This document shows, piece by piece, positions 6,349 to 11,559 of a stretch of 12,679 nt of DNA (its first letter is position 1; the number at the start of each line of letters is the position of its first letter). The translations under genes were made by a program, and so were the position numbers. This DNA is from Tannerella sp. (GTDB lineage Bacteria; Bacteroidota; Bacteroidia; Bacteroidales; Tannerellaceae). The notes under the pieces were generated by a model that was given only the letters and a program-made list of their open reading frames with translations, was not told the DNA's origin and did not search any database. The stretch is from assembly GCA_031283785.1 (NCBI GenBank), contig JAITBC010000307.1, positions 1 to 12,679 on the forward strand, written 5' to 3'.

Positions 6349-7467
6349 ATGCAACATCATACAGGAAATAAACGATTGAGAAACAGGGCCGCGGGATACT
6401 TTAGCCGGCATACCCGGCTAAAGACAACTTGTCTTCATCTTGAAATATGGGCGCTTGTATTCTTTTTCTTTTATTTGGGCGAGATCAGGCTGTCGCACAA
6501 TTTCGCCATGTGGGACAGCCTGATGGTCGTCGCCTCGCAAGCCGTCATCTTTTACGGTAACATTTACTACAAGCGAAAGGTACAATCGCCGGGCGAATAT
6601 TACCGGATAAAGTCCATTGCTCTTGTCGTCATGCTCTCCATCGTCGACATGCTGATCGAATACGTGACTCAGATCCGGCAATACTACGGCGTGTCGGGAA
6701 ACGTCGATGACTGGTACACGCTCTTCTCCATCGTCCTTTTCGTCTCATTCAACATGAGCGCCTACCTTGCCAGCGAATTTCTAATCTATCGCCGCGAAGC
6801 TCACCATCACCAGATGCAAATCGAACAACTCAAAAAAGAAAAAACCGAATCGCAACTCGAACTTCTCCGGGCGCGCATAAATCCGCATTTCCTCTTCAAC
6901 TCCCTTAACACGGTTTATGCCATGAGCTATCTGGAGGACCCCAATACGCCGCAAAAAATCATGAAACTTTCCGACCTGCTGCGCTACGTGCTCTACGAAT
7001 GTAACGATGATGATATTCCTCTCGAAAAGGAGATCAATTACCTGACCTCCTACATCGAATTTAACCGCACTTACGACGACACGCGTAACATCTCGTTCAT
7101 TGCCGCCTCCGATTTCCAATCCGTCACGATTGCCCCCATGATACTCCTCTCCTTCCTCGAAAATGCCTACAAGCACAGCCGGATACTATACGACCGAAAA
7201 GCCTACATACATATCACAGCCGACGTTGACGAGAATGCCTTTCATTTCTCAATCGCCAATTCCCTGCCCCCGCAGTCCGGACACAACTATACGACGCCCT
7301 ACAGCGGAATCGGCCTCGAAAACATCCGAAAACGTCTCGACATACTGTATCGCGACGGCTATTCGCTACAAATCACCCGTGATGCTCAACAATACAGCGT
7401 CCGGTTTACCCTCAAGTTAAAACATTATGAACGCAAACAAAATCCGATGTATCATCATCGAAGATGA
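6349..7467 (+). CDS. LytS/YehU-type sensor histidine kinase
   Basis: This 372-aa inner-membrane sensor kinase has a His_kinase (PF06580-type) core. A basic N-terminus (1-27) leads to four predicted helices at about 33-47, 54-73, 87-107 and 122-144. A charged coiled-coil (about 147-175) joins them to the catalytic part. The phosphoacceptor is His180 in R-I-N-P-H-F-L-F-N-S-L-N, the family hallmark. The N-box is L-E-N-A-Y-K-H (270-276) and the G-box is G-I-G-L-E-N-I-R-K-R-L (320-330). No extracytoplasmic sensor domain is visible, so sensing is through the membrane helices or short loops. The ATG at 6349 is the first in frame; the next in-frame Met is inside helix 2 (residue 54), so 6349 is preferred. 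The 3' end overlaps its response regulator by 41 nt. The signal is unknown. Confidence 0.93.
   Translation: MQHHTGNKRLRNRAAGYFSRHTRLKTTCLHLEIWALVFFFFYLGEIRLSHNFAMWDSLMVVASQAVIFYGNIYYKRKVQSPGEYYRIKSIALVVMLSIVDMLIEYVTQIRQYYGVSGNVDDWYTLFSIVLFVSFNMSAYLASEFLIYRREAHHHQMQIEQLKKEKTESQLELLRARINPHFLFNSLNTVYAMSYLEDPNTPQKIMKLSDLLRYVLYECNDDDIPLEKEINYLTSYIEFNRTYDDTRNISFIAASDFQSVTIAPMILLSFLENAYKHSRILYDRKAYIHITADVDENAFHFSIANSLPPQSGHNYTTPYSGIGLENIRKRLDILYRDGYSLQITRDAQQYSVRFTLKLKHYERKQNPMYHHRR
6399..6423. repeat. Perfect 10-bp stem-loop inside the kinase 5' coding region
   Basis: CTTTAGCCGG (6399-6408), a 5-nt loop CATAC, then CCGGCTAAAG (6414-6423) form an exact inverted repeat. It lies within codons 17-25 of the kinase, about 80 nt from the predicted transcription start. 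It has no T-tract after it. It could be a protein-binding site or an mRNA structure affecting early translation; coding alone does not explain an exact match. Confidence 0.6.
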
Positions 7468-8140
7468 AATGATGGCAGTCAAACTGCTCACGAACTACAT
7501 CAGCCGACACGACGATCTGCAACTCACGGCCACCTATCGCAACCCGGTCGACTACATCCGCGAATGTGACCGGACGCCTTGCGATTTGCTGTTTCTCGAC
7601 ATCATGATGCCTGAAATGACCGGCGTAGAGTTGCTCCAAACGGTCTCGCACACGTGCGAGGTAATCATCACCAGCGCATCGCAAGACTATGCGCTTGACT
7701 GTTATCCGCTACGGGTAATCGACTATCTGTTAAAACCTTTTACGCTCGGCCGATTCATGGAAGCCGTTGATGCAGCTATCGAAACGATCCGGTTGAAACG
7801 CAACGCACAAGGGTTGTCGGTAACACAACGCGCACACATACTCCTGAAGGTCGACCGCCGACTGGTAAAGGTTAAAATCAGCGACATTCGTTACGTTGAA
7901 GCGGCCTGGGAATACTCCAAGATATACACTGCCAATCAGAGCTTGATGGTACTGTCGCAAATTAAGAGCCTGGAAAGCGAATTAGGCGTCGAGTCGTTCT
8001 TTCGCATACACCGGTCATATCTCGTTAACATCGAATATATCACATACGTTGAGGGCAACCAGGTATGTGTCGGAGAAGTCAAATTGCCCGTCAGCCGCAC
8101 CGTTCGGGCCGCGCTCCTGGAGAAACTGAATACCATGTAA
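7427..8140 (+). CDS. LytTR-family response regulator
   Basis: This 237-aa cytoplasmic transcription factor has a receiver domain (about residues 5-120) and a LytTR DNA-binding domain (about 135-235). Receiver landmarks are the acidic pair E-D-E (12-14), the phosphoacceptor Asp58 in L-F-L-D-I-M-M-P, the switch residue in I-T-S-A-S (81-85), and Lys103 in Y-L-L-K-P-F. The LytTR part shows V-K-I-S-D-I-R-Y-V-E-A, F-F-R-I-H-R-S-Y-L-V-N and V-S-R-T-V-R, the usual conserved blocks. It is surely the partner of the overlapping LytS-type kinase. The ATG at 7427 lies inside the kinase gene and gives a receiver domain of normal length. LytTR proteins bind paired direct repeats; I could not identify a convincing pair in this window, so its targets, including the neighbouring operon, are unknown. 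Confidence 0.95.
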   Translation: MNANKIRCIIIEDEMMAVKLLTNYISRHDDLQLTATYRNPVDYIRECDRTPCDLLFLDIMMPEMTGVELLQTVSHTCEVIITSASQDYALDCYPLRVIDYLLKPFTLGRFMEAVDAAIETIRLKRNAQGLSVTQRAHILLKVDRRLVKVKISDIRYVEAAWEYSKIYTANQSLMVLSQIKSLESELGVESFFRIHRSYLVNIEYITYVEGNQVCVGEVKLPVSRTVRAALLEKLNTM

Positions 8141-8320
8141 ATATTACGGAATTTTTTTCATGATGATTTTTCGGAGGCGGATAACCGTTTCCCCCTCCCT
8201 CCCCCACTACACGTCTAAAACGCTTTATCTTTCGTTTCATATGCGTAGCCGGGACACACACGAATAAGGCAAAACGCTGTAAATGTAGCGATTATTTTTA
8301 AATAACAATAATTTTTGATA

Positions 8321-8348
8321 TTTCCGGTGTGTGCGCACACACCGGAAA
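8321..8348. repeat. Perfect 28-bp palindrome
   Basis: The half-site TTTCCGGTGTGTGC (8321-8334) is followed at once by its exact reverse complement (8335-8348), with no spacer. As RNA it would fold into a stem of about 12 bp with a small loop, followed by GTTTTCCC. It may work as a terminator in both directions or be a binding site. GTGTGTGCGCACACAC at its centre is alternating purine-pyrimidine. Confidence 0.75.
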
Positions 8349-8362
8349 GTTTTCCCGGTGGT

Positions 8363-8398
8363 CATCCCCCGTAGAGGCGCTAAGTCGCTGCGGGGATG
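8363..8398. repeat. Imperfect hairpin CATCCCC...GGGGATG
   Basis: CATCCCC (8363-8369) pairs with GGGGATG (8392-8398), and an inner GCG/CGC stem surrounds CTAAGT. Outside it, CCGGT (8355-8359) can pair with ACCGG (8413-8417), extending the structure with internal loops. The motif GTAGAGGCGCTAAGTCGC resembles interspersed palindromic repeats I associate with Bacteroidota spacers, but that is from memory and needs a genome search. Confidence 0.4.
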
Positions 8399-8469
8399 TA
8401 CAATGGTCAAATACCGGTTATTAGTAGTCAAAAATGTTAAGATACCGTTTCGTTGTCGGATCAGTTTTG

Positions 8470-8477
8470 TATTTTTG
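8470..8477 (+). promoter_or_regulatory. Bacteroidetes-type -7 box for the PfkB gene
   Basis: TATTTTTG matches TAnnTTTG and ends 24 nt before the ATG at 8502. Upstream, TTTC at 8448-8451 gives an 18-nt spacer as an approximate -33 element. The short leader fits transcription of this gene alone. Confidence 0.55.
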
Positions 8478-8501
8478 CGTTAAAGTAAAAAAAGACAGAC
8501 A

Positions 8502-9443
8502 ATGAAATACGAATTATGCTGTATCGGACACATCACGTCGGACAAGGTAATAACACCACAGAAAACAGTACGGATGCCTGGCGGGACGTCTTTTTACGTT
8601 TCGCACGCGATTAACAATTTTAACGATATCGACTATCTCCTGGTCACGGCCGTAGGCGAACATGAGCGGCATGTGCCGGAAAAAATGCAGTCGCAGGGGA
8701 TTAACATCACCATACTGCAAAGCCGACATTCCGTCTGCTTTGAAAACATATACGGGGAAAATTTCGATGAACGCAAACAGCGCGTTACCACGAAGGCCGA
8801 TCCTTTCAAAGAGGAACGGCTGCGCGGCATCGAAGCGGGAATATTCCACCTCGGGGCGTTGCTGGCCGACGATTTCCCGCCTGACATAATCCGCCATCTT
8901 GCCGGCAGAGGGCGCGTATCCGTGGATTCGCAGGGATACCTCCGCGAAGTGCGCGACACGCATGTTTATGCCGTCGACTGGGAACGCAAGCTCGAAGCGT
9001 TGCAATATGTTCATTTCCTGAAAGCAAACGAATATGAAATGGAAGTGCTGACGGGACACAGCGAGGCGCAGAAAGCGGCAATGACACTCTGCGAATGGGG
9101 CGTAAAAGAAGTCATCCTCACGTTCGGCAGCACAGGGTCGCTCATCTGCGACGGCCGCCGCTTTTACCGCATACCGGCTTACAAACCCCGCACCGTCGCC
9201 GATGCAACCGGATGTGGGGATACCTACATGGCCGGATACCTGTACCGGAGGGTAAAAGGCGCATCAATCGAAGAAGCGGGGCACTTCGCCGCTGCACTGT
9301 CGACCCTCAAGATCGAACGCTCCGGCCCCGTACAGGCCGGCCTGGAAGACATCGCAAATGTTCTGCGTAATAACCCGACGACGGCGGAGGCGGCATCTCA
9401 TGACGTTACCTTCCTTCTTTCGGCAAACGTGACCGACGCGTAA
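8502..9443 (+). CDS. PfkB/ribokinase-family carbohydrate (or cyclitol) kinase
   Basis: This 313-aa cytoplasmic kinase of the ribokinase/PfkB superfamily phosphorylates a small hydroxylated substrate with ATP. The C-terminal PfkB signature is D-A-T-G-C-G-D-T-Y-M-A-G (234-245), with catalytic base Asp240 and the anion hole DATGCGD. K-A-N-E-Y-E-M-E-V-L-T-G (174-185) is the family N/E motif, and L-T-F-G-S-T-G-S-L-I (206-215) is the adenine-binding strand. The substrate loop P-G-G-T-S-F-Y-V (26-33) has the GG, but where ribokinase has GGxxxN the Asn is replaced by Tyr32, so ribose itself is an unlikely substrate. The last 20 or so residues look unconserved and overlap the convergent permease gene by 46 nt. 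The nearby permease, nucleotidyltransferase and ATP-grasp genes suggest that its product is activated further. The substrate is unknown. Confidence 0.88.
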   Translation: MKYELCCIGHITSDKVITPQKTVRMPGGTSFYVSHAINNFNDIDYLLVTAVGEHERHVPEKMQSQGINITILQSRHSVCFENIYGENFDERKQRVTTKADPFKEERLRGIEAGIFHLGALLADDFPPDIIRHLAGRGRVSVDSQGYLREVRDTHVYAVDWERKLEALQYVHFLKANEYEMEVLTGHSEAQKAAMTLCEWGVKEVILTFGSTGSLICDGRRFYRIPAYKPRTVADATGCGDTYMAGYLYRRVKGASIEEAGHFAAALSTLKIERSGPVQAGLEDIANVLRNNPTTAEAASHDVTFLLSANVTDA

Positions 9444-10699
9444 ACCAATACGACAATGAACGCCGAAAGAGGCACGAGAAACGAAAACGTCATATCACGG
9501 TAATCGGCAGCCATTCCCATAAGCACCGTACCTGCGGCACCGCCTATCGGCGTCATCATAAGCACAGCCGACGCCCACTGGGTAAGGCTGCCCATTCCTT
9601 TTATCGAAAGCGCAAAAATCGTCGGGAACATGATCGATTCGAAAAGAAATATCAGTACAGAAGCAATGAAAGATACGGTATGAATATCAAGTACAACAAG
9701 CGCCGTCAGCATAACCGTAATAGCGGCACAACAGAGGAGAATCGTCTCCGCACGTACGAAACGCATCACCCAGCTGCCCGCAAAACGACCGCACATGAAC
9801 AGAAACAACCCTGCGGAAAGAACGATCGACGATATGAAATTATGATTCAACGTCACATTATATATATTGTTGACGTACGTATCGATCCATTCCGCCATGC
9901 GATTTTCCGTCGCATAGTTAATGAAGAACGAATTAATGGCAATCTCTGCAACTTCATAACAAAACAGGGCAAAAAGCCCGAACACGAACATCGGATGCCG
10001 TAAAAGGTTTCGAGGCTGGGTTGCCGCCGCCGCATCCGCCGCCGCATCCGCCGTCTCTACAGCTGCCGCTTTCTCTGCTGCCGCCGTGACAAATTCCGGC
10101 AATTTTACGCGGGAGAACAGAACGGCTATGAGAAGGACAGCGATGCCAATGAAAATATACGGCACAGAGATATTCGGTTCGTCGCTCGAAAAACAATAGG
10201 CGCCTCCCAGTAAAGAGCCGAATATACAACCCATGCCGTTAAACGACTGCGCCCTGTTTATGCGCCCGGCGGCAGTCTCCGGCCTGCCAAGCAGCGTGAC
10301 GTATGGATTTGCCGCCACTTCAAGGCATGCGAGCCCACAGCCTGTGACAAAAAGCAGAAGCAGGTAATACCAGAATATATAATCCCCGAAAAACCGGCTC
10401 AGCACAAATGCCAGCGCCGCCCCTCCAAAAGCTATAAGGCCGGTGATGACCCCATGCCGCGTACCGTAGCGACGAATCAGCATGCCGGCAGGAACGGCCA
10501 TCAGGAAATAAGCCAGATATGTCACAAACTGTATCCGAGAGGCCTGTGTCTTGTTAATATGGAAAGTCTCCTGGAAAAACGGATTCAACACATCCAGTAT
10601 GGCGCGTGCAAATCCCCACAGGAAGAAAAAAAATGTAACCATGGCAAAGGGCAACCGGTATCCCTTTTCGACCAGCGAATGTTTCTTGTTATTTCTCAT
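9398..10699 (-). CDS. FucP-like MFS sugar:proton symporter
   Basis: This 433-aa, 12-helix inner-membrane permease belongs to the fucose/glucose-galactose:H+ symporter branch of the MFS. F-F-L-W-G-F-A-R-A-I-L-D (25-36) matches the FucP helix-1 motif; Asp36 corresponds to the proton-coupling Asp. C-L-E-V-A-A-N-P-Y-V-T-L-L-G (125-138) contains the second key acidic residue, Glu127. R-R-Y-G-T-R (76-81) is the MFS loop 2-3 motif. The central cytoplasmic loop (about 204-230) is unusually alanine-rich because of a GCC/GCA-type tandem repeat. The frame is open as far as 11041, but that extension overlaps the divergent nucleotidyltransferase. The ATG at 10697-10699 gives the normal FucP-like N-terminus. 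The 3' end overlaps the PfkB gene tail-to-tail. It probably imports the substrate of that kinase (inference). Confidence 0.88.
   Translation of the reverse strand: MRNNKKHSLVEKGYRLPFAMVTFFFFLWGFARAILDVLNPFFQETFHINKTQASRIQFVTYLAYFLMAVPAGMLIRRYGTRHGVITGLIAFGGAALAFVLSRFFGDYIFWYYLLLLFVTGCGLACLEVAANPYVTLLGRPETAAGRINRAQSFNGMGCIFGSLLGGAYCFSSDEPNISVPYIFIGIAVLLIAVLFSRVKLPEFVTAAAEKAAAVETADAAADAAAATQPRNLLRHPMFVFGLFALFCYEVAEIAINSFFINYATENRMAEWIDTYVNNIYNVTLNHNFISSIVLSAGLFLFMCGRFAGSWVMRFVRAETILLCCAAITVMLTALVVLDIHTVSFIASVLIFLFESIMFPTIFALSIKGMGSLTQWASAVLMMTPIGGAAGTVLMGMAADYRDMTFSFLVPLSAFIVVLVYASVTFAERRKVTS
10023..10089. repeat. Short tandem GCC/GCA repeat in the MFS central loop
   Basis: The plus strand shows GCCGCCGCATCC repeated about twice (around 10026-10052), then further GCTGCC units to 10089. 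It encodes the Ala/Asp-rich segment at residues 206-227 of the permease, between helices 6 and 7. Such a repeat can vary in copy number in steps of three bases without breaking the frame. Confidence 0.6.
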
Positions 10700-10728
10700 A
10701 TGTACTGCGTTTATTTGATTATCAGAGG

Positions 10729-10760
10729 CAAAGTAAACATATTTTTTTGACGGAATCAAA
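10729..10760 (-). promoter_or_regulatory. Candidate promoter of the MFS gene
   Basis: On the minus strand, TTTG (10760-10757) is followed after exactly 20 nt by TTACTTTG (10736-10729), near the -33/-7 arrangement of Bacteroidetes promoters, 29 nt before the ATG at 10699. An alternative -7, TATATTTG (10764-10757), matches the consensus better but would need a different -33. Both overlap the divergent promoter region. Confidence 0.45.
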
Positions 10761-10776
10761 TATATTTGTATTTTTA
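10746..10776 (+). promoter_or_regulatory. Candidate promoter of the nucleotidyltransferase/ATP-grasp pair
   Basis: TTTG at 10746-10749, a 19-nt spacer, then TATTTTTA at 10769-10776 is one base off TAnnTTTG and lies 26 nt before the ATG at 10803. TATATTTG at 10761-10768 is a perfect -7 match but lacks a -33 at the right distance. The overlapping palindrome CAAATATATTTG (10757-10768) serves both directions. Confidence 0.45.
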
Positions 10777-10802
10777 CGCCTTCAAAATTCGGATACTGTA
10801 AG

Positions 10803-11555
10803 ATGAAATACGCTATTATTGCAGCCGGCGAAGGCTCACGGCTGCTGAACGAAGGCTCGGATACGCCAAAGCCGCTGGTTCGTATCGGTGGCGAACGGAT
10901 GATCGACCGCCTTATCAGGATTTTCCTCTCGAACGATGCGGAATCCATCGATATTATCGTAAACGCTGAGATGCGGGAAGTATACGAACATCTCTGCGGG
11001 CTGCGTCTGCCTGTCCCGCTACGCATCGTACGTAAAAGCACGCCCAGTTCGATGCACAGTTTCTACGAACTCTCGCCGGCGCTCGAAAACGCCTGCTTCT
11101 GCCTTACAACCGTAGATACGATATTTCGTGAAGAGGAATTTTCGCGCTATATACGGTCTTTAAAAAATGTCGTGGAGGCGGACGGGTTAATGGCCGTCAC
11201 GGATTATGTCGATGACGAGAACCCGCTCTATGTAGAGACCGATGAGCAGATGACCATACGCGGTTTCCACGACGGGAAGTGCGCCGCTTCGCGCTATGTC
11301 TCGGGAGGCATCTACGGCCTTAACGGCAAAAGCCTGCCTGTCCTGCGCGAGGCCGTCGAAGCCGGAATGTCACGGCTGCGCAACTACCAGCGGCAACTCC
11401 TCAGGAGCGGCTTGAAACTTCAGGCCTGGCCGTTTTCAAAAATAATAGATGTCGATCACCGGGACGATATCCGTAAAGCCGAAGTCTTCCTGAACTCGAC
11501 CGGAGGGGCGCCTTCCCTTCGCTCCGCTCTGCCGGCAACAAAAAAACAAAGATAA
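10803..11555 (+). CDS. Sugar-phosphate-type nucleotidyltransferase (NTP transferase family)
   Basis: This 250-aa cytoplasmic protein has a single GT-A-like nucleotidyltransferase domain. It opens with M-K-Y-A-I-I-A-A-G-E-G-S-R (1-13) followed by D-T-P-K-P-L-V-R-I-G-G (21-31), the nucleotide-binding GxGxR...KPL signature of enzymes that join NTP to a sugar-, choline- or polyol-phosphate. L-T-T-V-D-T-I-F near residues 100-107 is the likely metal-binding Asp strand. I-I-D-V-D-H-R-D-D near the C-terminus holds the second metal-binding Asp (family pattern W-x-D-V/I-D). There is no left-handed beta-helix acyltransferase domain. The last ~19 residues (S-T-G-G-A-P-S-L-R-S-A-L-P) look like read-through of a low-complexity sequence. 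The ATP-grasp gene follows after 4 nt, so they are co-transcribed. The sugar/polyol and the NTP used are not readable from sequence. Confidence 0.85.
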   Translation: MKYAIIAAGEGSRLLNEGSDTPKPLVRIGGERMIDRLIRIFLSNDAESIDIIVNAEMREVYEHLCGLRLPVPLRIVRKSTPSSMHSFYELSPALENACFCLTTVDTIFREEEFSRYIRSLKNVVEADGLMAVTDYVDDENPLYVETDEQMTIRGFHDGKCAASRYVSGGIYGLNGKSLPVLREAVEAGMSRLRNYQRQLLRSGLKLQAWPFSKIIDVDHRDDIRKAEVFLNSTGGAPSLRSALPATKKQR

Positions 11556-11559
11556 AACA

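Larger units (their letters stand above)
8141..8501. other. Non-coding spacer with structured DNA
   Basis: These 361 bases hold no credible gene. The left part contains a pyrimidine tract (8191-8208, C/T only apart from its edges). The middle contains a perfect 28-bp palindrome (8321-8348) and a second hairpin (8363-8398). The right part holds the promoter of the PfkB-type gene. The palindrome may terminate transcription from the response-regulator gene, but it sits 180 nt after the stop. The 8321-8420 segment could also be a copy of a dispersed repeat. Confidence 0.55.

Noticed and set aside
8237..8431. 64-aa minus-strand frame in the spacer before the PfkB gene
   Set aside because: It runs through the 28-bp palindrome and the second hairpin and has no domain. 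Its P-R-S-D-L-A-P-L-R-G segment looks like translated palindromic repeat DNA.
8514..9059. 181-aa minus-strand frame opposite the PfkB gene
   Set aside because: It is antisense to conserved kinase sequence and has no promoter or motif; a shadow.
10700..11041. N-terminal extension of the MFS permease (114 residues)
   Set aside because: It overlaps the divergent nucleotidyltransferase and the shared promoter region. FucP-like proteins start close to the ATG at 10699.
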